From the IMG/VR virus record IMGVR_UViG_3300009156_000091, positions 1 to 22,129 of that record: a DNA stretch of 22,129 nucleotides; one strand, written 5' to 3'. The stretch is from a virus. The notes beneath the pieces are model-generated. The model ran no database searches. It saw only the letters and a list, made by a program, of their open reading frames with translations, and was not told where the DNA came from. Numbering within the stretch: the stretch's first letter is position 1; each line of letters begins with the position of its first letter. Shown piece by piece: positions 1 to 6,880 of the stretch. Position numbers and translations under genes: made by a program.

Positions 1-953
1 ACGTCAAGCAGCGGCCGCCTGAGCTTCGCAGAGACGTTCTTGGCGACGCGACCGCGCGCGGCCATCAACAAGAAGGCATAGGTGATCCCAAACCGCGCCA
101 GGTCCTCCACCACGTTGGACGTGGGATGGACGATCTTCTCGTACACCTCATAGATCCCAGTGCCGCCTTCGATGGCTTGGCGGGCGGCGATTTCGATGGG
201 ATCTTGGCGGACGATCGAGGTGGTGGTACTACCGGTCCCGGTGATTTTAATGGTGACCTTGTTGCAATAGTTGTCTTTGTCCTCCGTGACTCTGACCTCC
301 TCCGGCTCCGCGTTGATCAAGGGGAATGGGGCGGGCCGAAGATCCAGGCGCCGGAAGGAGATGCTTTTGTCCGACCCGACTTCCAGAGCCCCACCGCCCG
401 CACTCGCAATGTCCCTGAGATATTCAGACGCGCGCACGTGATCGGCATCCGCCAACAGAATCGTCGGCCCCTCATCGATGACGCCTTGGGTGAAGCCTTC
501 GTCATCGAGGCTGGCATCCACGATCCCGGCCCTGATGAAGTTGCCGGCGCTCGCGTTAGCGTAATTCGATGTGACGAGGCGCCGCTCCATGTCGCCTTCC
601 CAGCCGACGCAGTCCAGCTGGTAACTCTTGACGGCCTCATCCTGGGGAGCGGTCAAATCCACGCTCTGGATCTTGCCTGCGAAGATCAACTTGGCGCGGT
701 CGACAAACTTGATCACCTGCCCTGCTTGGGGGACGTAGGTGGGGTTCAGCAGCGTGCAGTTCATCGTGCTCTTGCCGTTCAGGACCATATCGCAGGACAG
801 CGATCCCACTTGGACGCTGGGCACCACGTCGCTCTGATTCACGATCCGGTCGATGGTGATCCAATAGGTGTTGACGGGCGGCGACGGCTCCGCGAGCTCA
901 TCGTTGGCGTCGAGGACCGGCAGCTCACCGACTGGATTGAATCCGATAGGCAT
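1..953 (-). CDS. Tail hub/baseplate-like protein, partial (3' end outside window)
   Basis: The frame opens at ATG 953 and stays open for 317 codons to the window edge with no stop, so the C-terminus is missing. The start overlaps the upstream stop by one base (TAATG). After an acidic, proline-rich leader, residues about 45-125 read like the first beta domain of gp27/gpD-type hub proteins: a short strand, then PQAGQVIKF and LIFAGKIQSV, then DCVGWEGDMERRLV. That is the usual pattern of a coordinate-frame strand, an 'ifaG-I' strand and a 'v-c-Dy--l--r' strand. Residues about 160-215 fit a second domain (DHVRASEYLRDIASAGGGAL). Its place after the tape measure and minor tail genes agrees with a hub at the tail tip. 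Family assignment comes from pattern memory and is moderate; that it is a real phage tail gene is well supported by frame and context. Confidence 0.75.
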   Translation of the reverse strand, partial: MPIGFNPVGELPVLDANDELAEPSPPVNTYWITIDRIVNQSDVVPSVQVGSLSCDMVLNGKSTMNCTLLNPTYVPQAGQVIKFVDRAKLIFAGKIQSVDLTAPQDEAVKSYQLDCVGWEGDMERRLVTSNYANASAGNFIRAGIVDASLDDEGFTQGVIDEGPTILLADADHVRASEYLRDIASAGGGALEVGSDKSISFRRLDLRPAPFPLINAEPEEVRVTEDKDNYCNKVTIKITGTGSTTTSIVRQDPIEIAARQAIEGGTGIYEVYEKIVHPTSNVVEDLARFGITYAFLLMAARGRVAKNVSAKLRRPLLD

Positions 954-1570
954 TAGGCGTTTTGACTCCAGGAGACCAGCTGCCAGACCGCGCCGACATA
1001 GGGCGCGCGCACATACGTCACCACATCATTCTGGGTGGGCGTGATGTTGCTCCCGCCCGGATGCCGGATGGGCGTGCCGTGAACCAGCGTGGTTTGGCCG
1101 TTCATGAACAGAATCACGATCTCGTGGCCAAACACCCAATCATCAAAATCGGTGATGAGTGTCGCGTTCGTGTTGTTGCAGATGAAGACGGTGCCTGAGC
1201 GGACCGATGGCGTCACGTCCCCATCCGCAAACGTGTCGACCCCGTTGGCGTTTGCCCCCATCGGGACCAGGGCTTGATGAATCAACTTCCGGCCTGGCCC
1301 CAGATACAACTTCTGGCCGCCTGCGCTGGAATCCAACACCAGATACCGCGTCAGCGCATCCGGGGATCCGTAGCTCAGTTGGCCCAAGCCGTACTCCCAA
1401 TAGGGTCCCCACTTGATGGCGTAGTAACACCAGGCCCCATCGGCATACTGATCACGGAAGCGCAGGCAATCGCCGCTGACGATCCCGCCCAGCGAGATGA
1501 TCGCGTGGCCTTCCGTGAGGCTCTGCTCCTCCACCTGGAAGGACAGGAGGCAAAACCGGTTCCCGCTCAT
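953..1570 (-). CDS. Minor tail/fibre-like protein, copy 2 of a tandem pair
   Basis: 205 residues. The start ATG overlaps the upstream stop as ATGA (1570-1567) and the stop overlaps the hub start. The N-terminal half carries the phage minor-tail pattern CYYAIKWGPYWEYGLGQL followed by LTRYLVLDSSAGG. Many phages have this small beta domain with 'CYY-I-----WE-GLG' and 'LsRd-vl-Ss'. The C-terminal half (DGDVTPSVRSGTVFICNN, then TTLVHGTPIRHPGGSNITP) resembles a beta-rich module found at the ends of tail fibres and spikes. It is colinear with the next gene upstream along its whole length, so the two are paralogues. This copy has drifted more in its N-terminal part, where the TSTTGTGT motif of the other copy has become QSLTEGHA. 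It is probably a tail-tip accessory or host-contact protein; exact role unknown. Confidence 0.8.
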   Translation of the reverse strand: MSGNRFCLLSFQVEEQSLTEGHAIISLGGIVSGDCLRFRDQYADGAWCYYAIKWGPYWEYGLGQLSYGSPDALTRYLVLDSSAGGQKLYLGPGRKLIHQALVPMGANANGVDTFADGDVTPSVRSGTVFICNNTNATLITDFDDWVFGHEIVILFMNGQTTLVHGTPIRHPGGSNITPTQNDVVTYVRAPYVGAVWQLVSWSQNA

Positions 1571-2163
1571 GCATTCACCGAGCGGCCCGCCTCATACCAC
1601 GCCCCCGCCACGCGGACCAAGCGCATCATGTCGTTGGCCGTCCCGACAAAGTTGCTGCCCCCGGAGAGGCGCAGGCTGGCGCCGTGGACGATGGTCGTGT
1701 TGCTGTTGGTGAAATGGACAGTGATCTGTTGGCCGTCGATGCCGCCGTCAAAGAACGTGATGGAGGTGCTGCCCGTATTGGCGGCAATCCAGACGTTTCC
1801 CAAGCGCACGTCTGGCGTGGTGTCGCCATTGCCAAACTGTTGCGTGCCGTTGTTCAGGCAGGCTTCCGGCGGGATCGCATTGATGACGGTCTTGATCCCG
1901 GCGGCAAAGTTGACCAGGACCATCGACCCACCGCTGCCGTCGATCACCAGATCCCTAGACAATTGGTTGCTCGAATTGATCGTGCCTAGGCCATACTCGT
2001 AGGACGTGGGGTTGGCGTAGATGAAATAGTAACACCTGCCGCCGTTCCCAAACGCCGACAGAAACGTGCGGTAGGTGCTGCCGAGCGCGCCAGCCAATTG
2101 GACGGTGCCGGTGCCGGTCGTGGAGGTGGTCTCATAGACTCGGGGACTGAGGAAACGCGGCAT
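1567..2163 (-). CDS. Minor tail/fibre-like protein, copy 1 of a tandem pair
   Basis: 198 residues. The start ATG shares one base with the tape-measure stop (TGATG). The N-terminus RVYETTSTTGTGTVQLAGA, then CYYFIYANPTSYEYGLGTI and LSRDLVIDGSGGS, is the common form of a small beta domain found in many phage minor tail proteins. The C-terminal half (NGDTTPDVRLGNVWIAANTG, TTIVHGASLRLSGGSN, AGAWYEAGRS) is a fibre/spike-type beta module. It lies directly after the tape measure, where siphophages keep tail-tip genes. No signal peptide or membrane segment is seen, as expected for a virion part. Structural role is well supported; the exact function is not. Confidence 0.85.
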   Translation of the reverse strand: MPRFLSPRVYETTSTTGTGTVQLAGALGSTYRTFLSAFGNGGRCYYFIYANPTSYEYGLGTINSSNQLSRDLVIDGSGGSMVLVNFAAGIKTVINAIPPEACLNNGTQQFGNGDTTPDVRLGNVWIAANTGSTSITFFDGGIDGQQITVHFTNSNTTIVHGASLRLSGGSNFVGTANDMMRLVRVAGAWYEAGRSVNA

Positions 2164-4391
2164 CAGGCACCTGCTCCTTCCCAGCGCCAGGCTGACATCT
2201 GATGCCTCGTGGTCGCTCTGGCGATCTGCTTGCCATCGACATAGACTTTGGTGATGATGGGCCGATCCTCTCTGTCGCCAAACGGGTTGCCCTTGCCCAA
2301 CGGAATGACGGCCTCAGGTCCGGCTTCACCCAGCATGCCCAGCGTCGGGCCAGTGACGATCCCGCCCTTCGCAAACTTCACCGCCTTCAATGCCACAAGG
2401 GCCGCGCCAATCAGCACGACCCCAGAGAGGATGGCGCCTGCCCAGATGGCGCCGACGCCGGTGAACCCGAGGGCTGTGCCGATCGCTGAGAGCACTCCCA
2501 TGATGGCCTCGCCAACGGCAACAACAATCGTGACGAGCGTCGTGAACATCGTCGCCATGGCGGTTGTCACTGTGCCCCAGACGCCCACGACGAAGCCGGC
2601 CGCACTCGCCCAGACGCCAGCCACCCCAGTGGCGGTGACTTCATTGACGATCAACGTCTTGACTGCGGTCGCCACAGCAGACACGCCCATGTTGATGAAG
2701 CCTTGAATGATGGCGATCTGCGTCGACTCCCACGCGGCCTTGAGGTCGCCGCCTTTCACGATCATCGTGGCGATGCTGCTCGACCATGTGCTGACCATCT
2801 GGCCCATCGAAAACACGTTGCTGGCCTGCAGATCATTGAGCTGCTTCTCCCAGAACGTGGGGAATTCGTTGGCGGCCGCCATCTTTCGTGCGCGCTCCCG
2901 GTTGTCGATGTTCTCGAGAACCTGCGCCAGCTTTTCGGCATCTCTGATTTGATCGTTGGCAATTTTGCGCAGTTTCTCTGCCTCCGCTTCAATCGCGCCG
3001 ATCCGCACCCGCCGGCGCGCCTCAGCGGCACCAGAGAACAGAATCTCTTGCTCATAGGTCTGCTGCTGAATTTCTTCGAGGGCGGCATAGCGCTCGATCT
3101 CATCATCTAGGGCCGCCATCTCCTCGCCTTTGGTGGCCACGAACACCGCGGTCCCAGCTTGCAACCGCTGCGTCTCGCCTTGGACGCGCGCCACACTCAA
3201 CTGGGTTTCCAGCTGCGCAAGCTTGAGCGCCGATTCAGCCGCAAACTTGTCCCGCGCTTCGATGCTCTTGGCGTCGCTGCCATAGGCAGCCTTCTTCTCC
3301 TCGGCATACAGTTTGTAGTTCTCGATCTCCAGTTCGAGATTGCTGACCACATTGTCCGTGGAGGCCCGCACGATGTCAGCGCGCTCCTTGGCGATCTCCA
3401 GCTCTGTTTTCTGATAGAGGGCCTTGCGCTGGTCCTGGAGCGCTGCGTTGTAGGCCAGCTCCGCATCGCCGAGGGCCTTCGCGTCAGCAAACGATTGCTC
3501 GTTGAGTTTGAAGCGGGCGTCAAGCGCCGACTGGCGCGCGGCATTCATCTTGCCGCTGTCGACAAGTGGTGGCGCCTTGGGCTTTGACACCTTCGGCGCC
3601 TCACTGCCAGCCATCCCCAAAAACTCCCGCAGTTCTTTGAGGGCCTGCGACGCCCACGACAGCATGTTGACGAACAGCTCCGTGACCCATTGGATCGCCG
3701 GAGCGACCAGGGCGCCTAGGTTGCCAGCAAAAAACTTCCAGGCCATCGACAGATCATCCAAGGCATCATCCATCGCGGTCAGGGCCGCGATCTGATCGGC
3801 GGACAGCTGCCCCATCTTCTTGGCTTTTTCAGCGGCCTCATCCAGAGCTTTCGCGCCATCTTTCATGGCGGGGATCCAGGCCAACCCCGCCTTGCCGAGC
3901 AGGCTGCTCACGATGGCGGCCTTCTCGGTGCCGTCGGCAAACTGGGACACCGAATTCATCACCTTGCGAATCAGATCGTCGGTGTCAGTCACCTTCCTGA
4001 TGTCGATGCCCAGCTGCCGGAACCGATCTGCCGCCTCGCCGGTGCCGCTCTGGGCCTCCTCCAGATTCTTGGAGAGGGCCTTCATCATCTGCGTCATGTC
4101 CTGGCCGGACAGGCCGACGCGATTCATCGCCACTTCGTAGCCCTGGAGCGTGTCGGTGCTGATGCCGGTGATCTGGCTCAGCTGCTCCAGCTCCTCAGCG
4201 GCCTTGCCAGCCTGAATCGTCATGTAGACGATCGCCGTTCCCGCCGCGACGAAGGCGGCCGCCATGATCTTGCCGGCGTTCTTCATGGCGCTCGCGGCGC
4301 GAGTGCCGCCCTCGCCGATCTTCTGCAGCTCCTTGGACAGCTCGCTGGCGTCAGCGGCAATCTTGACGACGAGGGTGCCTATGTCCGCCAT
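2163..4391 (-). CDS. Tail tape measure protein
   Basis: 742 residues, starting immediately after the upstream stop. The order of regions is typical of tape measures: a short beta-like N-terminus (IGTLVVKIAADASELSKEL), a hydrophobic segment near residues 41-60, a region with the 'GISTDTLQGYEVAMNRVGLS' pattern common to tape measures, long charged coiled coils at about 280-520, a strongly hydrophobic stretch at about 566-672, and the conserved C-terminal motif GPTLGMLGEAGPEAVIPL at about 681-698. It would set tail length and occupy the tail lumen. At the usual rule of about 1.5 Angstrom per residue the tail would be near 110 nm (inference). It follows the G/T chaperone genes, its usual neighbours. 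No lysozyme or peptidase domain is recognised inside it. Confidence 0.96.
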   Translation of the reverse strand: MADIGTLVVKIAADASELSKELQKIGEGGTRAASAMKNAGKIMAAAFVAAGTAIVYMTIQAGKAAEELEQLSQITGISTDTLQGYEVAMNRVGLSGQDMTQMMKALSKNLEEAQSGTGEAADRFRQLGIDIRKVTDTDDLIRKVMNSVSQFADGTEKAAIVSSLLGKAGLAWIPAMKDGAKALDEAAEKAKKMGQLSADQIAALTAMDDALDDLSMAWKFFAGNLGALVAPAIQWVTELFVNMLSWASQALKELREFLGMAGSEAPKVSKPKAPPLVDSGKMNAARQSALDARFKLNEQSFADAKALGDAELAYNAALQDQRKALYQKTELEIAKERADIVRASTDNVVSNLELEIENYKLYAEEKKAAYGSDAKSIEARDKFAAESALKLAQLETQLSVARVQGETQRLQAGTAVFVATKGEEMAALDDEIERYAALEEIQQQTYEQEILFSGAAEARRRVRIGAIEAEAEKLRKIANDQIRDAEKLAQVLENIDNRERARKMAAANEFPTFWEKQLNDLQASNVFSMGQMVSTWSSSIATMIVKGGDLKAAWESTQIAIIQGFINMGVSAVATAVKTLIVNEVTATGVAGVWASAAGFVVGVWGTVTTAMATMFTTLVTIVVAVGEAIMGVLSAIGTALGFTGVGAIWAGAILSGVVLIGAALVALKAVKFAKGGIVTGPTLGMLGEAGPEAVIPLGKGNPFGDREDRPIITKVYVDGKQIARATTRHQMSAWRWEGAGA

Positions 4392-4694
4392 CTACACCGG
4401 TCCCTTCTGCTTGTTGGCCAGGCCTTGAAAGAAGGACAGGACCTGCTCACTTGAGATGCTCGTGCGCCTGCGCGTCTGAAACCTGGGCTTGAATTTGAGC
4501 CGGAAGTCGTCAATAGAAAACGACTGACCCTTCTTGGCGTTGACGTTCGCAATCGTCGACGCAATGATCGCCGCCTGCGTGTCAGTGCGCCAGGGCCCAA
4601 AGGGTTGCAGCTGATAAAACGCCATCCAGTCCACGAACTCATCGTTGCTCATCACCTCTTGCCATTCACCGATGGTGCGTCCGCCAAGCGCCAA
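4392..4694 (-). CDS. Tail assembly chaperone T domain (made mainly as G-T frameshift fusion)
   Basis: 100 residues if read from TTG 4694, but the frame is open upstream and continuous with the -1 frame of the G gene back to the slippery site at 4736-4742. Read through, it gives LEARPERRFWHELALALGG and then IGEWQEVMSNDEFVDWMAFY. The strings 'RFWHELALALG' and 'EF-dW-AfYqL-PFG' are characteristic of the lambda gpT/GP-G-T domain. Frameshifting would give a G-T fusion of about 238 residues (124 from G plus 114). The isolated TTG start has no visible Shine-Dalgarno sequence and lies 2 bases after the G stop, so the fusion is the more likely product. It would bind tail tube and tape measure during assembly and would not be in the finished virion. 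The tape-measure ATG follows the stop directly. Confidence 0.85.
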   Translation of the reverse strand: MALGGRTIGEWQEVMSNDEFVDWMAFYQLQPFGPWRTDTQAAIIASTIANVNAKKGQSFSIDDFRLKFKPRFQTRRRTSISSEQVLSFFQGLANKQKGPV

Positions 4695-4696
4695 TG

Positions 4697-5107
4697 CTAG
4701 TTCGTGCCAGAATCGACGCTCGGGACGCGCTTCAAGTTTTTTATTTTGTCCTCCAACTCCTGCGACCGCAAGCCGCTCAGGCGCTGGGCCACGTCAAACA
4801 GCCGATCCAACGCCGCGCCATTCTTTTCACCTAATGCCTCGATGTCCTCCTTGGTGAAGAGGAGGGTGCCGTTCGCATCGCAGAGCGACACCGCCAGCAG
4901 TGCCGCCCGCGTGTTGTCGTAGACGATCTCGACCTTGTCGCCGATCATCTTGTAGCGGGACCGCTCGAACTGGTCCCGCTGCCTGCCGGTCATGTTCCGC
5001 ACGTGGACGACGCCGCCCCACTCGGGGACGTCGACCGCTTCGATCGTGGCGTCCATCGCGGCGAGGATCTGGTCGCGCGTCAGTGGCGATTTGCCGTTGC
5101 CTTCCAT
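4697..5107 (-). CDS. Tail assembly chaperone G
   Basis: 136 residues, ATG at 5107 preceded by an AGGAGGAG Shine-Dalgarno sequence. The N-terminal region (LTRDQILAAMDATIEAVDVP, then EWGGVVHVRNMTGRQRDQFE) matches the phage tail chaperone pattern 'v-vpEWGG-v-vr-ltg-erd-fe'. It sits between the tail tube and the T/tape-measure genes, the usual gpG position. The last codons contain A AAA AAC in frame, where ribosomes can slip to make the G-T fusion. It should coat the tape measure and recruit tube subunits. Assignment by pattern and position. Confidence 0.88.
   Translation of the reverse strand: MEGNGKSPLTRDQILAAMDATIEAVDVPEWGGVVHVRNMTGRQRDQFERSRYKMIGDKVEIVYDNTRAALLAVSLCDANGTLLFTKEDIEALGEKNGAALDRLFDVAQRLSGLRSQELEDKIKNLKRVPSVDSGTN
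4736..4742 (-). other. Programmed -1 ribosomal frameshift site, A AAA AAC
   Basis: On the coding strand the zero-frame codons are ATA AAA AAC (4744-4736), giving the canonical X-XXY-YYZ heptamer A AAA AAC. It lies 12 codons before the G stop at 4699-4697. A -1 slip continues as CTT GAA GCG and stays open to the T stop at 4392. The peptide encoded across the shift region looks like conserved gpT sequence, which supports real translation of this frame. I did not identify a clear downstream stem or pseudoknot by eye. Confidence 0.87.
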
Positions 5108-5130
5108 GGGTGCTCTGCTCCTCCTTGATG

Positions 5131-5589
5131 TTATGGTGCCACAGTGATTGCCAGGGCGCCAGTGATCCTGAGTGTCATCTTGCTGCTCATCACGTCGTCA
5201 GTCGGAAACTCCTTTGGCAGCCCAGTCACATACGCCTGAAAGGCGATCGAGGCCACCTTGGCGTTGTTCGGGTTGGCGGGGCACACGATCTGATAGTCGC
5301 GCTTCGTGCGGGCCTGGAGATCCGCCCACAGCGCGGCGTGCGTCGTGTCGTCAGGCACCCAGTTCATGTCCACATCGATCGTGCCTGGATCAATGAGGCT
5401 CGGGATGAACTCGCGATAGTTGCCCGATGCTGCCGAGCTGTGGGTCGTCACATCGATGGTGCTCACCTCTGTGGACGGCCCGCTGATGTTCTTCACCTCA
5501 CCGAGGGTCGTGTAGGATGGCGTTGTTCCCGCCGTGGCCCCACTCCTCTTCAACAACGTTCCATAGGCAGGAATTGCTTGGCTTGACAT
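5131..5589 (-). CDS. Major tail tube protein
   Basis: 152 residues from ATG 5589, chosen because AAGGAGGAGAATC lies just before it; an upstream in-frame start at 5640 would add an arginine-rich leader overlapping the preceding gene. The N-terminus (YGTLLKRSG, then LGEVKNISGPSTEVSTIDVT) and the later FIPSLIDPGTIDVDMNW are typical of siphophage tail tube proteins, which begin with a 'G-v-sisgp--t---id-T' strand pattern. It lies between the tail-terminator-like gene and the G chaperone, the position of lambda V. Hexamers would stack to form the tail tube around the tape measure. No C-terminal Ig-like domain is present: the protein ends about 20 residues after the MTLRITG strand. Confidence 0.9.
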   Translation of the reverse strand: MSSQAIPAYGTLLKRSGATAGTTPSYTTLGEVKNISGPSTEVSTIDVTTHSSAASGNYREFIPSLIDPGTIDVDMNWVPDDTTHAALWADLQARTKRDYQIVCPANPNNAKVASIAFQAYVTGLPKEFPTDDVMSSKMTLRITGALAITVAP

Positions 5590-5608
5590 GATTCTCCTCC
5601 TTGTTGAG

Positions 5609-6055
5609 TTACGTCCACGGATTGCCTCGCGCGTGCTCATAGGTCACTTCGATCCGCACCCCGCGCGAGAGGTGGGGCGTCTCGGCGTCCACATCCAATC
5701 GAATGTACTCGGGCACGCTGGTCATGAGCGCCAGCTTGCCCCAGGTCTCATCGGCGCCGATGACCTGCTCGATCTCGGCGATGAAGCCGTTGAGGACCTC
5801 CCCGCCGCTCCGGGCGTCTGACTCCTCGTCGATCCCGGTGGCCACGACGATGAGCACTTCCAAGAGGCGGCGAATGCGCTCGTGGCTCGACTTCGTCAGC
5901 TCGGCTGCGCAGTCACCTTCGCGCACCAGGATCGTCGGCATCGTGCCCAGATCCATCCCGCTGGCCTGATGCCGCTGGACAGATTTGATGTTGGGGATCG
6001 TTGCCAGCGCGGCGGCGATCGCCTTGATGATCTGCTCTTGGAGCGAGTCGCTCAT
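5609..6055 (-). CDS. Tail terminator/completion protein (gpU-like)
   Basis: 148 residues. The start overlaps the upstream stop (ATGA, 6055-6052). The pattern is an N-terminal helix (QEQIIKAIAAALATIPNI), central strands (PTILVREGD; LLEVLIVVATG), a long helix (GGEVLNGFIAEIEQVIG) and a terminal strand ending VTYEHARGNPWT. That arrangement, including the closing 'v-Y-h-rgnP' string, is common in phage minor tail U/tail terminator proteins. It lies between the Z-like and tube genes, as in lambda Z-U-V. It would cap the growing tail tube and join it to the head. Called from fold pattern and gene order rather than a specific motif. Confidence 0.8.
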   Translation of the reverse strand: MSDSLQEQIIKAIAAALATIPNIKSVQRHQASGMDLGTMPTILVREGDCAAELTKSSHERIRRLLEVLIVVATGIDEESDARSGGEVLNGFIAEIEQVIGADETWGKLALMTSVPEYIRLDVDAETPHLSRGVRIEVTYEHARGNPWT

Positions 6056-6579
6056 ATCTTCTTCACCGTCCTCTTCAAGGCGTTGCTCATCGCCACCTCG
6101 ACGCCCTTCTGCCCGGCATGGGCCACCCTGACAAGGATCTGCGGTGCCTCTTGATTCACCAGCGTCTGGAAGTGAAGCCGCTTCGGGATCACCACCTGAG
6201 GCACCACGGCAAAGATCACGCCGCCCTTCGGGGAGCCTCTGCCCCGGCGCTTGAGGTAGAGCATCCCTGCGCTCGCGCGCGGTCTAATGGTCGCGCCCTT
6301 CTCGTGGACGTGGAGCAGGCTGCTGATCCCGATGTGGCCAGACAGATCTGCGTGGGTGTCGCCCTTCACGAAGGTGAACACGTTCCTGCCTTTGGAGAGT
6401 CGCCCCGAGGCGCGAATCCCCGGCGGGCCTTTCAACTGCTCGGTGATGAACTTCTTGCGCAGGCGCTTCAAGCCGCGGCCCAACTCCCGGCGCATGAACT
6501 GAAGTGACTTCTTGTCGGCCTCGCTCACGCCCCGCAAGAAGTCGGGCATGTTGACGATGCTCGCGCTGATGTTCATCAT
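6052..6579 (-). CDS. Tail completion protein (gpZ / HK97 gp10-like)
   Basis: 175 residues. The start overlaps the upstream stop (ATGA, 6579-6576); a second ATG follows at once, so the start is uncertain by one codon. The N-terminus is a basic, helical region (LGRGLKRLRKKFITEQLKG). The middle has LHVHEKGATIRPR and YLKRRG, and later VVIPKRLHFQ. The 'HE-Ga-I-p' string followed by a 'vPkR' strand is typical of HK97 gp10-like and minor tail Z proteins. It precedes the U-like gene as in lambda, and would act at the tail-to-head joint. Confidence 0.82.
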   Translation of the reverse strand: MMNISASIVNMPDFLRGVSEADKKSLQFMRRELGRGLKRLRKKFITEQLKGPPGIRASGRLSKGRNVFTFVKGDTHADLSGHIGISSLLHVHEKGATIRPRASAGMLYLKRRGRGSPKGGVIFAVVPQVVIPKRLHFQTLVNQEAPQILVRVAHAGQKGVEVAMSNALKRTVKKI

Positions 6580-6872
6580 AGTTCCCGCACCTTCATGAGC
6601 ACATCCTCTTGGAGGTGGTCGCTGTTGGACAAGTAGGCATCAAAGGTGATGCGATAATCCAAGCCGTGCTGCCCGTCCTTCACTTGAATCAACGTCTGCG
6701 TGCCGCTGATACTCGCCAGCGTGTTGCTGATCACCGAATTGTCCACCACCATGTCGGGATACCTGGTCGCATAGACGTTGCAGCTGAAGAGGTCGGCGCC
6801 AGGCGGCAGGCGCCCCTGCCATTCAATGGCGATGACGTGGGCTTCGGCGGGCTGCTTTTCAAATTTTTCCAT
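6576..6872 (-). CDS. Small phage structural protein, beta-rich, unassigned
   Basis: 98 residues from ATG 6872, chosen because GAGGGG lies 5-10 bases upstream and the longer in-frame leader (to 7016) overlaps the preceding gene with an unlikely Arg/His-rich composition. The pattern AIEWQGRLPPGADLFSC, then SGTQTLIQVKDGQHGLDYRI, then FDAYLSNSDHLQEDVLMKV suggests a small immunoglobulin-like beta sandwich. Similar short proteins are common in phage structural operons. It is the last gene of the block between the head-joining and tail-completion genes. It could be a small fibre-attachment or decoration protein; I do not recognise a named family. Confidence 0.75.
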   Translation of the reverse strand: MEKFEKQPAEAHVIAIEWQGRLPPGADLFSCNVYATRYPDMVVDNSVISNTLASISGTQTLIQVKDGQHGLDYRITFDAYLSNSDHLQEDVLMKVREL

Positions 6873-6880
6873 GTGGCCCC

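Noticed and set aside
126-956. 276-codon open frame on the plus strand
   Set aside because: It is antisense to the partial hub-like gene, which has overlapping-start coupling (TAATG) to its neighbour and recognisable tail-protein strings.
4392-4694. Independent T gene initiated at TTG 4694
   Set aside because: No Shine-Dalgarno sequence is visible, and conserved-looking T sequence extends upstream of the TTG in the -1 frame to the slippery site, so frameshift expression explains it better.
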